From: Pseudomonas guariconensis
Lineage (GTDB): Bacteria > Pseudomonadota > Gammaproteobacteria > Pseudomonadales > Pseudomonadaceae
Direction of reading: 5' to 3'
DNA: 64,000 nt
NCBI RefSeq assembly: GCF_900102675.1
Contig: NZ_FMYX01000002.1
Location: 186,001 to 250,000, forward strand
In this document: positions 40,328 to 50,200 of the stretch, piece after piece
Layout of the letters: each line of letters begins with the position of its first letter
How positions within the stretch are numbered: the first letter of the stretch is position 1
Position numbers and translations under genes: made by a program
The notes under the pieces: generated by a model
Databases searched by the model: none
Seen by the model: the letters and a program-made list of their open reading frames with translations, nothing else
What the model was told of the DNA's origin: nothing

Positions 40328-40906
40328 TTACTTCTGCTTCACGCCTTCGACGCTGATGTCCAGATCCAGGGTCTGGGAGGACGGGCCTGGGCCTTTGATG
40401 CCGAAGTCGTTCAGGTTCAGCGTGGTGGTGGCGTTGAAGCCGGCACGCTCGCCGCCCCATGGATCCTTGCCTTCGCCATTGAAGGTTGCCTTGAAGGTGA
40501 CAGGTTTGGTCACGCCGTGCATGGTCAGATCGCCGGTCACGTCAGCGGTCTTTTCACCGGTCGACTTGACGCTGGTGGAGACGAACTTGGCTTCCGGGTA
40601 CTTCTTAACGTCCAGGAAGTCAGCGCTGGCGATGTGCTTGTCACGCTCGGCGTGGTTCGACCACAGGCTCGCGGTCTTCAGATTGACGGCGATCTTGCTG
40701 GCCTCAGGCTTGGCGCTGTCCCAAGTGAAGTTGCCGTCGAAGTCCTTGAAGGTACCGTGGATGAAGCTGTAACCCAGGTGGCTGATCTTCCAGTCGACGA
40801 ACGCGTGCTGGCCTTCCTTGTCGATCTTGTACTCGGCAGCCATGGCCTGGCCGGCGGAGAGCAGTGCGGTACCGAGCGCCAGTGCGGCAAAAGTCTTTTT
40901 GAACAT
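40328..40906 (-). CDS. yceI: YceI family periplasmic protein
   Basis: 192 aa from the ATG at 40906. A signal peptide ([20 protein letters not shown]) precedes the YceI lipocalin-like barrel: [20 protein letters not shown], then [32 protein letters not shown] and [15 protein letters not shown]. The fold binds long polyisoprenoids such as octaprenyl compounds. It lies 34 nt after the cytochrome b561 gene on the same strand; a cybB-yceI pair is common in Proteobacteria, suggesting a shared link to quinone or isoprenoid chemistry. Confidence 0.95.
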   Translation of the reverse strand: MFKKTFAALALGTALLSAGQAMAAEYKIDKEGQHAFVDWKISHLGYSFIHGTFKDFDGNFTWDSAKPEASKIAVNLKTASLWSNHAERDKHIASADFLDVKKYPEAKFVSTSVKSTGEKTADVTGDLTMHGVTKPVTFKATFNGEGKDPWGGERAGFNATTTLNLNDFGIKGPGPSSQTLDLDISVEGVKQK

Positions 40907-40940
40907 CCTTACTTCCTTCCTATGCAATTGAGGTAGAGAG

Positions 40941-41492
40941 TCAAGCTTTGCGGCCCAGCATACGGCTCAGGGTCGCGTCACGGTCGATGAAATGGTGTTT
41001 CAGAGCTGCCAAGGCATGCAGGATGGCAAAAATCACCAGCCCCCAGGCCAGGTAGAGGTGAATGGCTCCGGCGGTATCCGCCTGATCGGGCAGGTCACTG
41101 ACCAGCGCCGGAACCTCGAACCAGTCGAATACCGGGATGCCCACCCCATCCGCGGTGGAAATCAGGTACCCGGCAATCATCACGGCGAACAGCCCAAGGT
41201 ACAGCACCGCATGGCCAAGCTTCGCGGCCAGGCGGGTGAATGCGCCATGGTTGGCAGGTGCCGGCGGTGGCGGGCTGACGAAACGCCAAAGTACACGCAG
41301 CACCATCACCGCCAACAGCACCAGGCCGATGCTCTTGTGCAGATCGGGCGCGGACTTGCGCCAGGGGCTGTAGTAGTCCAGGCCGACCATCCACAGGCCG
41401 AGGCCGAACAACCCGAAGACCGCCAGGGCCACGCCCCAATGCATGACGATACTGACCAGGCCGTAGCGAGAAGCAGAGTTGCGCAGTTGCAT
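40941..41492 (-). CDS. cybB: Cytochrome b561
   Basis: 183 aa with four membrane helices ([80 protein letters not shown]). His residues in VMHWG, DLHKS, LGHAV and [12 protein letters not shown] are placed to ligate two b hemes. The family passes electrons between quinol and periplasmic acceptors. It is the first gene of the cybB-yceI operon. Confidence 0.93.
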   Translation of the reverse strand: MQLRNSASRYGLVSIVMHWGVALAVFGLFGLGLWMVGLDYYSPWRKSAPDLHKSIGLVLLAVMVLRVLWRFVSPPPPAPANHGAFTRLAAKLGHAVLYLGLFAVMIAGYLISTADGVGIPVFDWFEVPALVSDLPDQADTAGAIHLYLAWGLVIFAILHALAALKHHFIDRDATLSRMLGRKA

Positions 41493-41660
41493 GTTGGCGT
41501 GATTCTCCGTGAAAGCTGTGCACAGACTAACGCGTAACGTATCGAAAGAAAGCGGAAAAATTCGCTTGGGATTATCGACAAATACGATAGGTATTTTGGA
41601 AGTTTCCTATTAAGAAAACATTAACGATAGATGTTCAGCGGCGGGTTGTCGTAGTGCTGT

Positions 41661-41727
41661 GTAAACCCGCTCGCAATCGGTTGCAATGTCCTAAAACAAC
41701 GCAATCCGAATGGGAGCGGGTTTACCC
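41661..41727. repeat. REP-like inverted pair
   Basis: GTAAACCCGCTCGCA (41661-41675) faces TGGGAGCGGGTTTACCC (41711-41727). The arms are shorter than the other REP pairs in the window. It lies in the 270-bp AT-richer gap upstream of cybB; the rest of the gap holds no gene that I can support. Confidence 0.75.
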
Positions 41728-41762
41728 AAAAAGAAGCGGCTCACCGCGAGGGGCCCGAGTCC

Positions 41763-43601
41763 TCAGCCAGCCTTGGCCTGGGTATTGGCCAGTGGTTTTT
41801 TCACAGGCTCGGATTTGGCCGTGGTCTTTTTCACCGGCGCGGGCTTGTGGGCCTGTTTGGCGGACGGCTTGTGGGCCTGGGCGGGCTTGGCAGGTGCAAC
41901 CTTGCTCGCCGCTGGCTTGACGGGCTCCTCCTTGGCCACTGGCGCTGGGGCAGGCTCAGGTTCCGGCGCTACCACCGGTGCGACCTCGTCAGCCTTGGCG
42001 ATCGGTGCAGCTTTGGCCTGGGGCTTGTCGCCGCCACCGAACAGGCGCGAGAAGAAGCCTGGCTTGTCCTGCTTGGCTTCCTCTGCCTTCACCGCGTCCG
42101 CCTTGGCAGGTGCCTTGCCGGACGATCCGCCGAACAGGTTGGAGAAGAATCCACCTTTGTCCTTGGCGGCAACCGCGCCCGCTGCGGCGGCGGCAACCGG
42201 TGCAGCCTTGGCCGGATCGAACGACTTGCCGGCCGCCAGGTCCTGCACCTGGCTGGCAGCACGCTGGCCGCTGCGCAGCGCGCCTTCCAGGGTGCCAGGG
42301 TAGAGTGCATCGGTGTGCTCGCCGGCGAAGGCTATGCGTTGCACCGGACGCTCCCACAGGCGCCAGTACTTGCTGATCTGGCCTGGGCCATAGGCCAGAT
42401 AGGCGCCGCCAGTACCGGCGTCGGTGCTGTAGCGGCGCACTTCGTAGCCGGTAAACGCGCCCCGGGCCTGCGGATAGAACGCGTGCAGTCGAATCAGCAC
42501 CTGATCGACCATCTGCTTGTCGCCAAAGGCCTGCAGCAGTCGGGCATTGTCCCCCGAGAGGTTGATCACCACATTCGCGCCGCCTTTGAGCGCCGGCTCG
42601 ATCCACAACATGCCAAGGCCGGCATTGCTGAAGATTTCGCCGGACATGCGCGCACGGCTTTCCCAGACGGGTTTCTTGAACTTGAGCATCATCTGGTCGC
42701 GCCAACCGTAGTTGGTGCCTTTCAAGGCCGCCAGGTGCTGGCTGTCCAGCCCCGGAGTCATCTGGATCTTCGCCAGGGCGCGCAGCGGCACGGCCATGAC
42801 CAAATAATCGGCCTGGTAGCCGACGCTGCCGACCTTGACCGTCACGCCTTTGCTGTCCTGGACGATCGAGGTGACCGGCGAGCTGGTCTTGATGGTCTTG
42901 AGTTGCTTGACGAAGGCCTGCGCCAGCACCGGGCTGCCGCCTGGCAGGCGGGCAGCGCGCAGGTCACGATCACTGATACCGCGGTAGACCCGGTTCTGCT
43001 GGGCGAAATAGAGCAGCGACAGACGCGACGGCTCGTCGTAACGGGTGCGGATCTGCTGGTTGATCAATTGCCGTGCCGTGGCAGGCAGTTGCAGTTTGTC
43101 CAGCCAGGTGGAGACGTTCATCTGGTCGAGGGCAAACAAGGTGCTGGTGGCGGCCGGGTTCAGCGGGTCCTCGATCGAACGGGCCAGATCATCGAGGGTC
43201 TTCTCGTAACGCTTGAGCGCATCGGCGGTGGCCGGTTGCTTGGTGGCCAGATCGCTGGCGCTGAAATACTCGCCGTCGATCAGGTAGCCGGGGGTGCGTA
43301 CGAATTCAGGCGCGGGCAGTGTTTCAAGCTTGAAACGGTCCAGGTACTGGTTGAGCACCGGCTGGCTCTTGCCGTTGCCGATCCACTCGCTGGTGGCCAG
43401 GCCCGAACGGCCGCCCATGCCGGACTTGGCCTCCAGCAGCGTGACCTGCCAGCCTTTGTTCTGCAGTTCATAGGCCGCGGTCAGGCCTGCCAGGCCCCCA
43501 CCCACGACGATCGCCGTGGGGCTCGTGTCCTTGGCCAGCGCGGCACCGCTGGAGACACCAATCAATACCAACGCGCACAGGCGCACCCAAGCAGCAGCCA
43601 T
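41763..43601 (-). CDS. Exported flavin monoamine oxidase with a low-complexity C-terminal tail
   Basis: 612 aa. It starts with a probable signal peptide (VRLCALVLIGVSSGAALAKD). FAD motif VVGGGLAGLTAAYELQNKGW is at about residue 32. The GMGGRSG arginine loop and the late RIAFAGEHTDALYPGTLEGA, the amine oxidase C-terminal FAD signature, follow. The core ends near residue 470. The final 140 residues are Ala/Pro/Lys-rich and contain two copies of an FFSxLFGG motif (GGFFSNLFGGSSG, PGFFSRLFGGGDK). The substrate is unknown. The tail may bind cell wall or nucleic acid; this is inference. Confidence 0.85.
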   Translation of the reverse strand: MAAAWVRLCALVLIGVSSGAALAKDTSPTAIVVGGGLAGLTAAYELQNKGWQVTLLEAKSGMGGRSGLATSEWIGNGKSQPVLNQYLDRFKLETLPAPEFVRTPGYLIDGEYFSASDLATKQPATADALKRYEKTLDDLARSIEDPLNPAATSTLFALDQMNVSTWLDKLQLPATARQLINQQIRTRYDEPSRLSLLYFAQQNRVYRGISDRDLRAARLPGGSPVLAQAFVKQLKTIKTSSPVTSIVQDSKGVTVKVGSVGYQADYLVMAVPLRALAKIQMTPGLDSQHLAALKGTNYGWRDQMMLKFKKPVWESRARMSGEIFSNAGLGMLWIEPALKGGANVVINLSGDNARLLQAFGDKQMVDQVLIRLHAFYPQARGAFTGYEVRRYSTDAGTGGAYLAYGPGQISKYWRLWERPVQRIAFAGEHTDALYPGTLEGALRSGQRAASQVQDLAAGKSFDPAKAAPVAAAAAGAVAAKDKGGFFSNLFGGSSGKAPAKADAVKAEEAKQDKPGFFSRLFGGGDKPQAKAAPIAKADEVAPVVAPEPEPAPAPVAKEEPVKPAASKVAPAKPAQAHKPSAKQAHKPAPVKKTTAKSEPVKKPLANTQAKAG

Positions 43602-43767
43602 GTTGGCGAACTCCGGATCAGAAGTGACAGAAAAGAGGGGGAGAGTGCCCCTGGGACGAGATGCGTTAAGAATACGTCAGGTCTCCAGACCCTGCCAGCG
43701 TAGTGACATCAAGTGCTTGCCAGCACAGGAAATTTAATTTTCGACGCAATCACGCGCTGCGCGTCGG

Positions 43768-43796
43768 TTGTCCTGCGCGGCCCCATTGCTTAGGCT
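43768..43796 (+). promoter_or_regulatory. Candidate bioA promoter
   Basis: TTGTCC (43768-43773), 17-bp spacer, TAGGCT (43791-43796), about 36 bp upstream of the bioA ATG, which has AGGAG as its ribosome-binding site. No clear biotin operator is seen. Confidence 0.4.
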
Positions 43797-43832
43797 TGTC
43801 GGCCTCAGCACGCCCCGCCAGGAGATCTGCCC

Positions 43833-45239
43833 ATGGGCCTCAACCAACAGTGGATGCAACGTGACCTCAAGGTCCTCTGGCACCCCTGCACCCAGATGAA
43901 AGACCACGAGCAGCTGCCGCTGATCCCGATCCGCCGTGGTGAAGGCGTGTGGCTGGAGGACTTCGAAGGCAAGCGCTACCTGGACGCCGTCAGTTCCTGG
44001 TGGGTCAATGTGTTCGGCCACGCCAATCCGCGCATCAACCAGCGCATCAAGGACCAGGTCGATCAGCTCGAGCACGTGATCCTGGCCGGCTTCAGCCACC
44101 AGCCGGTAATCGAGCTGTCCGAACGCCTGGTGGCCATGACACCGGCGGGGCTGGACCGGGTGTTTTATGCCGACAACGGCTCGTCGTGCATCGAAGTGGC
44201 GCTGAAGATGAGCTTCCACTACTGGCAGAACAAAGGCCAGGTGAACAAGAAGCGCTTCGTCACCCTGACCAACAGCTATCACGGAGAAACCATCGCCGCC
44301 ATGTCGGTGGGCGACGTGCCGCTGTTCACCGAGACCTACAAGGCGTTGCTGCTCGACACCATCAAGGTGCCGAGCCCGGACTGCTACCTGCGCCCCGAAG
44401 GCATGGGCTGGGAAGAGCACTCACGCAACATGTTCGCGCTCATGGAACAGACCCTGGCCGAGCACCACGCCAGCATCGCCGCCGTGATCGTCGAACCGCT
44501 GATCCAGGGCGCTGGCGGAATGCGCATGTACCACCCGGTATACCTCAAGCTGCTGCGCGAGGCCTGCGACCGCTATGGTGTGCACCTGATCCACGACGAA
44601 ATCGCCGTAGGCTTCGGCCGCACAGGGACGATGTTCGCCTGCGAACAGGCCGGGATCCGCCCGGACTTCCTGTGCCTATCCAAGGCCCTGACCGGCGGAT
44701 ACCTGCCGCTGGCCGCTTGCCTGACCACCGATGATGTCTACCAGGCGTTCTACGACGATTACCCGACCCTGCGGGCGTTCCTCCATTCGCACAGCTACAC
44801 GGGTAACCCGCTGGCCTGCGCCGCGGCCCTGGCGACGCTGGACATCTTCGAGCAAGACAACGTGATCGAGGCCAACAAGGCCCTGTCGGCACGCATGGCC
44901 AGCGCCACTGCGCACCTGGCCGACCACGCCCATGTCGCCGAGATCCGCCAGACCGGTATGGCCCTGGCCATCGAGATGGTCCAAGACAAAACCAGCAAGA
45001 CTGCCTACCCCTGGCAGGAGCGGCGCGGCCTGAAGGTCTTCGAACACGCCCTGACCCGCGGCGCGCTGCTGCGACCGCTGGGCAGCGTGGTGTATTTCCT
45101 GCCGCCCTACGTGATCACCCCGGAGCAGATCGACTTCCTCGCCGAAGTGGCCAGCGAAGGCATCGACATCGCCACCCGCGACAGCGTCAGCGTGGCGGTG
45201 CCGGCCAACTTCCACCCCGACTTCCGCGATCCGGGCTAA
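43833..45239 (+). CDS. bioA: Adenosylmethionine-8-amino-7-oxononanoate aminotransferase
   Basis: 468 aa. It is a class III PLP aminotransferase that uses S-adenosylmethionine as amino donor to make 7,8-diaminopelargonic acid in biotin synthesis. The N-terminal DLKVLWHPCTQMKDHEQLPL and SWWVNVFGHANPRIN are BioA-specific. The PLP lysine is K284 in CLSKALTGGYLPLAA. No other bio genes adjoin, so biotin synthesis is split. Its SAM demand fits the nearby methyl-cycle genes only loosely. Confidence 0.95.
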   Translation: MGLNQQWMQRDLKVLWHPCTQMKDHEQLPLIPIRRGEGVWLEDFEGKRYLDAVSSWWVNVFGHANPRINQRIKDQVDQLEHVILAGFSHQPVIELSERLVAMTPAGLDRVFYADNGSSCIEVALKMSFHYWQNKGQVNKKRFVTLTNSYHGETIAAMSVGDVPLFTETYKALLLDTIKVPSPDCYLRPEGMGWEEHSRNMFALMEQTLAEHHASIAAVIVEPLIQGAGGMRMYHPVYLKLLREACDRYGVHLIHDEIAVGFGRTGTMFACEQAGIRPDFLCLSKALTGGYLPLAACLTTDDVYQAFYDDYPTLRAFLHSHSYTGNPLACAAALATLDIFEQDNVIEANKALSARMASATAHLADHAHVAEIRQTGMALAIEMVQDKTSKTAYPWQERRGLKVFEHALTRGALLRPLGSVVYFLPPYVITPEQIDFLAEVASEGIDIATRDSVSVAVPANFHPDFRDPG

Positions 45240-45260
45240 CCCTGAGGCTCGCCTCGCCCC

Positions 45261-45352
45261 CTGTGGAAGCGGGTTCATCTGCGAATGCGGATCGAGGATT
45301 TCCCCTCGCATTCGCCAGTAAATCGCAGCGGCCCAACGCCACTTCCACGGGG
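45261..45352. repeat. REP pair, one arm degenerate
   Basis: CCTGTGGAAGCGGGTTCATC (from 45261) opens a good copy; the inverse copy at 45311-45352 is interrupted but keeps CACTTCCACGGGG. The pair lies between bioA and rsmE. Confidence 0.7.
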
Positions 45353-45383
45353 ACGATGTCCATTTCATTTCCTGAGCAAAGCC

Positions 45384-46103
45384 ATGAGACTGTCCCGCTT
45401 CTTCATCGACGCCCCCCTGAGCCTCGGCGAGCACGAGTTGCCCGAAGCCCAGGCCCACTACATTGGCCGCGTGCTGCGCATGGCGCCCGGAGACGCTGTG
45501 CAACTGTTCGACGGCAGTGGCCAGGAGTTTCGTGGCCAGTTGCTCGACGTCGGCAAGAAATCCGTGCGCGTCACCCTGGACCAGGCCTTGCCCGGCCAGG
45601 CCGAGTCCCCATTGCATGTCCACCTGGGCCAGGGCCTGTCCCGCGGCGAGCGGATGGACTGGGCGATCCAGAAGGCCACCGAGCTTGGCGCCAACGCGAT
45701 CACGCCAATCGTCAGCGAACGCTGCGAAGTGCGCCTGAAGGACGAACGCGCCGACAAGCGCCTGGCCCATTGGCGGCAAGTGGCGATCAGCGCGTGCGAA
45801 CAGTGCGGCCGCTCGACGCTGCCGGTGATCCACCCGCCGGTGACCCTGGCCGAATGGCTCAAGGATACCGAGGCCGACCTCAAGCTGGTGCTGCACCCGG
45901 TCGCTGAACCGCTGACCAGCCATGCACACCCCGGCCGCCTGGCATTCCTGATCGGCCCCGAAGGCGGCTTGAGCGACGCCGAAGTCGACCAGGCCAAGGC
46001 CGCCGGCTTCCACGCCGCACGCCTTGGCCCACGGGTACTGCGCACCGAGACCGCGCCGGTCGTGGCGCTGTCGGTGGCCCAGCAGCTGTGGGGCGACTTC
46101 TAA
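45384..46103 (+). CDS. rsmE: 16S rRNA m3U1498 methyltransferase RsmE
   Basis: 239 aa from the ATG at 45384. It methylates N3 of U1498 in 16S rRNA using SAM. The N-terminus MRLSRFFIDAPLSLGEHELP and EAQAHYIGRVLRMAPGD form the PUA-like RNA-binding part. The SPOUT knot is in FLIGPEGGLSDAEVDQAKAA and LGPRVLRTETAPVVALS. It ends 3-4 bases into the convergent hemolysin III gene (overlapping stops at 46100-46103). Confidence 0.96.
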   Translation: MRLSRFFIDAPLSLGEHELPEAQAHYIGRVLRMAPGDAVQLFDGSGQEFRGQLLDVGKKSVRVTLDQALPGQAESPLHVHLGQGLSRGERMDWAIQKATELGANAITPIVSERCEVRLKDERADKRLAHWRQVAISACEQCGRSTLPVIHPPVTLAEWLKDTEADLKLVLHPVAEPLTSHAHPGRLAFLIGPEGGLSDAEVDQAKAAGFHAARLGPRVLRTETAPVVALSVAQQLWGDF

Positions 46104-46717
46104 CGCACGTAGAAGAACACCGCGACGAAGTGCATGAGACTGCCGGCGATGACGAACAGGTGCCAGATGCCATGCCAATGGCGAAAGCGGCTGTCGAAGG
46201 CGAAGAACAGGATGCCGATGGTGTAGAACGCACCGCCGGCCGCCAGCCAGGCGAAGCCGGCGCCGCCCAGGCTCTGCAGCAACGGCTTGACCGCCACCAG
46301 GACGATCCAGCCCATCACCGCATAGATGATGATCGACAGCACCCGCGCCTCGGAGCGCGGCTTGATCTCTTGGAGCATGCCGATCAAGGCCAGGCCCCAG
46401 ACCACGCCGAACAGGCTCCAGCCCCAGGGGCCGCGCAGGCTGACCAGACAGAACGGCGTGTAGCTGCCGGCGATGAGCAGGTAGATCGACAAGTGATCGA
46501 GCTTGCGCATGATCACCTTCGCCCGCCCACGGGTGCTGTGGTAGAGCGTTGAGATGCTGTAGAGCAGCAGTAGAGTGCTGCCGTAGATGGAAAAGCTGAC
46601 GATCTTCCACGGATCGCCCTGCAATCCGGCCACGACGATCAGCCAGATGGCACCGATACAGGCCAGCACGGCACCGACCAGGTGCGTCCAGGCGTTGAAG
46701 CGTTCACCGTAATACAT
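46100..46717 (-). CDS. Hemolysin III / PAQR-family membrane protein
   Basis: 205 aa from the ATG at 46717; longer frames start inside the repeat upstream. It has seven hydrophobic segments. YGERFNAWTHLVGAVLACIG opens the chain; LLYSISTLYHSTRGRAKVIM followed by RKLDHLSIYLLIAGSYTPF holds the conserved His/Asp residues; RHWHGIWHLFVIAGSLMHF is near the end. These residues are the metal-site pattern of the PAQR/CREST superfamily, whose bacterial members are of uncertain activity. The stop codon overlaps that of rsmE. Confidence 0.92.
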   Translation of the reverse strand: MYYGERFNAWTHLVGAVLACIGAIWLIVVAGLQGDPWKIVSFSIYGSTLLLLYSISTLYHSTRGRAKVIMRKLDHLSIYLLIAGSYTPFCLVSLRGPWGWSLFGVVWGLALIGMLQEIKPRSEARVLSIIIYAVMGWIVLVAVKPLLQSLGGAGFAWLAAGGAFYTIGILFFAFDSRFRHWHGIWHLFVIAGSLMHFVAVFFYVR

Positions 46718-46738
46718 GCAAACACTGACCTCCCTGAC

Positions 46739-46829
46739 AGCTTCAAGTTTCAAGCTGTAAGCCTCAAGCAAAGCACGGGGACGCCCCCGACACAGCTAGC
46801 TTGCCGCTTGAAGCTTACAACTTGAAGCT
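46739..46829. repeat. Dispersed GCTTGAAGC-type inverted repeat
   Basis: AGCTTCAAGTTTCAAGCTGT (from 46739) faces GCTTACAACTTGAAGCT (46813-46829); a further GCTTGCCGCTTGAAGC lies at 46799-46814. It fills the gap between the hemolysin III gene and chpC and reaches the chpC stop codon. Confidence 0.7.
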
Positions 46830-47289
46830 AGTGAAGATCCGCGTCACGCACCATGCGCTCCAGCGCCGCCAAGTCAGGTACCCGCGCCACCTGCTCGCCG
46901 ACCTGCACCGCCGCCAGCTCCAGGCTCGCCAAGGGGACATCCACATAGTTGAGCTGGCTGTCCAGCTTGCAGGAGCGTGGGATGTCCTGCAGTAGCAACG
47001 CCAGGTAGCGCAGGCCGGTATCGCCCAGCGCGTTGAGCACCACCACCCGTGCCCGCTCGCCACAAACGGTCTCGCCGCCACAGGCGGCCTCCAGGCCGAT
47101 CAGCGGCAAGCGCTGCTGACGCCAGTCGATCCAGCCCAGGTGCCAGGCCGGGTCGCCCGCCTGGCAGGCGAAGGTGCGCTGGCCGATCAGCTCGGCCACC
47201 GCCACATTGGGCAGCACCAGGGTGCGGTCGCTCAAAGGCAGTAGCAGACCGGTCAGGCTGCTGCGCTGGCCGGCGATGTATTCAAGCAT
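46828..47289 (-). CDS. chpC: CheW-like adaptor ChpC
   Basis: 153 aa. It is a single CheW-like domain (LTGLLLPLSDRTLVLPNVAV, AWHLGWIDWRQQRLPLIGLE, RYLALLLQDIPR). In P. aeruginosa, ChpC is an alternative coupling protein in the Pil-Chp pathway that controls type IV pili and surface sensing. The ATG overlaps the chpA stop by 8 nt, so it is translationally coupled as the last gene of the operon. The stop codon lies in the inverted repeat that ends the transcript. Confidence 0.85.
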   Translation of the reverse strand: MLEYIAGQRSSLTGLLLPLSDRTLVLPNVAVAELIGQRTFACQAGDPAWHLGWIDWRQQRLPLIGLEAACGGETVCGERARVVVLNALGDTGLRYLALLLQDIPRSCKLDSQLNYVDVPLASLELAAVQVGEQVARVPDLAALERMVRDADLH

Positions 47290-50200
47290 GGGGTTGGCTC
47301 CAATGGGCGATGCTCTGCAACAGGACCGACTCCTGATAAGGCTTGCCCAAGTAGTCGTTGACGCCGATGGCCATGGCCCTGTCGCGGTGTTTCTGGCCGG
47401 TACGCGAGGTGATCATGATGATGGGCAGATCCTTCAGACGGACATCGCGGCGGATGCGCGTGGCCACCTCGAAGCCGTCCATGCGCGGCATCTCGATGTC
47501 CAGCAGCAGCACATCGGGGCGGTGCTCCTCCAGCAAGGCCATGGCATCCACACCGTCCTTGGCCGTCAGCACACTCATACCGTGGCGCTCCAGTAGACGA
47601 CTGGTGACTTTGCGCACGGTGACCGAGTCGTCCACCACCATCACCAGCAGACGCTGACGCGGTGCCGGGCCAAACACCGGACGCGGCCCCCCGTAGCCAC
47701 CCGGCAGGCGCGCCAGACGCCGCTGCTGCCCGCGCAACTGGCCGAGCAAATCGAGAATCAGCACTACCCGGCCATCCCCCAGCAAGGTCGCGCCGGACAG
47801 CCCAGGCACCGCCGCGAACTGCGGCCCCAGGCTCTTGACCACGATCTCTCGGCTTGGCGACAGGCTGTCCACCTGGATGGCGAACGACTGCTCCTGGGAA
47901 TGCACCAGCAACACAGGCAATGGCACGCTTTGCCCCAGCAGACTTGGCCGAGGCACACCGCCCTGGAGCACCTCCCCGAGATAGCGCAGGTCGTACTCGT
48001 GACCGGCATAGGCATAGCGCGGTGCGCTCAGCTGGTAACAAGCCTCAAGCTCAGCGGGCGGCACGCGCACGATGCCTTCGATGGTATTGAGCGGGATTGC
48101 GTACTGCTCCTCGCCCAGGTGCACCATCAGCGCTCGGTTCACCGACACGGTGAACGGCAAGCGGATCAAGAATCGCGCGCCTTTGCCCGGGCTCGACTCG
48201 ATGCTCATCGAGCCGCCCAACTGCTTGACCTCCTCATGCACCACGTCCATCCCCAGACCCCGGCCAGAGATCTGGGTGATCTTCTCAGCGGTAGAGAAGC
48301 CCGGACGCAGGATGAATTGCAGGATCTCGTGATCGCTCAAGTATGCTTGCGGGTCCAGCAGGCCACGCTTGATGGCCTTGTTGCGCACCGCCTCCAGGGG
48401 CACTCCGGCCCCGTCGTCGCTCATCTCGATGACGATATCAGCGCCTTCGTGCAGCAAGTTCAGATGGATGGTGCCCTGCTCCGGCTTGCCCGCCGCCAGA
48501 CGCGCTTCGCGCGACTCCAGGCCGTGGTCCACGGCGTTGCGCAGCATGTGCTCCAGAGGCGCCACCATGCGCTCGAGCACGCTGCGGTCCAGCTCGCCCT
48601 CGGCGTTGCCCACCACCAGTTCGACCTGCTTGCCCAGCTCGCTGGCCACCTGGCGGACCACCCGCTGCAGGCGCGGTACCAAGCGTTCGAAGGGCACCAT
48701 CAAGGTGGCCGTGAGACCTTCTTGCAATTGACTGTTCACCCGCGCCTGCTGCTGGAGCAGGCTGTAGGCTTCCTGGGCACGCTGGGCGAGGGTTTCCTTG
48801 AGGTCGAGCAGGTCCGAAGCCGACTCGAACAACGCCTGGGACAACTGCTGCAACTGGGAATGGCGGTCCATCTCCAGCGGGTCGAAATCCTCGTACGCAT
48901 CGCCCTCGGCCTGGTAGCGGCTGGACATCCGTCCCTGGGTCTCGATATCCAGGCGCAGCAGCTGGTCGCGCATGCGCTCGAGCGTTGTTTCCATCTCGTT
49001 GAGGGCGAATTGGGCATCGTTGACTTGCTGCTCGATGCGCCCGCGAATAACAGAGTGCTCACTGGCCAGGTTGCCCAAATCGTCCAGCAGCTCGGCGTCC
49101 ACCTTGACCATGTCGCCCGGCGCGCGCTCCGGCGCGGCGGCCGGCGCCTCCGGCGACGGCGCTTCGACCGGGACCTGGCCGGCCGCGCTGTCGGTCAACG
49201 CGGCACTGCTGAAATTGCGGATATAGTCGATCAGCGCCGTGGCTGCGTGCAGGGGCTGACCGAGGCGCACGGCGTCGAGCATGTGTGCCAGACGGTCATG
49301 GCAGTTTTGCAGCAAGGAGAACAGCGCCGGGCTCGGCGGCAAGCGGCCGGCGGCGAGCAGTTCGTACAAGAATTCCAGTTCATGGGCCAGATCGCCGATA
49401 GCGGCGATCTCGACCATCCGCGCGCCCCCCTTGAGGGTATGCAGATCACGCAGCAGGTTCTCCACCTCGACGCTGTTACGCGGATCGGCCTGCCAGCGCG
49501 CCAGGGCCGCAGCGGCGCTTTCGACGATATCCGAACTTTCTTCGAGAAAGACCTCGAGCAGTTCGTTATCGCTCGAGCGTTGGGCTTCGTCCGCCGCTGC
49601 CTCGACGGCAGCAGGCGCAGGTGGGGCATGGCGGTACTCGCGCAGCTCGCCCAGGAGCGCCGTTGCCGAAGCCGGCGCCTGCCCTTCGCGTAGCGCGTGC
49701 AGCATCTGCCCGAGGGTCTGGTGGCCGCGCCGCAACAGATCGAGCAGCTCGGCAGTAGCCCCCAGGCGGCGATCCACCAGGCCCTCGTAAAGCGCGACCA
49801 GCGCGTGGGCCAACACCTCCACCGCACCCACGCCAGCCATCTGCGCACCGCCTTTGAGGGTCTGGAGGTCGTGCTGCAGGGTCGACAGTGCCGAGTGGTT
49901 GTCCGGGTCCTGAGCCCATTGCGCCAATGCCTGGTCGGCGCCATCGAGGATATCGCCCGCCTCGTCGAGGAACAGTTGCACCAATGCAGGATCGTTCGCT
50001 GTCGGGTAGACCGCCAGAGGTGCCACCGCATCCTGGCCCACCACGCCCATGATCCCGGGGTCCAGGGCGTCGTCCAACAGGCCGCGCATGGCCGCGATGC
50101 AATCGACGCGGGCGCTGAGCGCCTGGCCGGCAGCTATCTCGTCGAACATGTCGAGCAGCGCCTCATGGGCCTGCTGGGCCAGGGCAAAGAATCGCGGGCT

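Noticed and set aside
41671..41690. GTTGCA at about 41680 in the gap before cybB as a PutA site
   Set aside because: A single hexamer is expected by chance at this scale; it lacks the CC extension and clustering and no proline gene is near.
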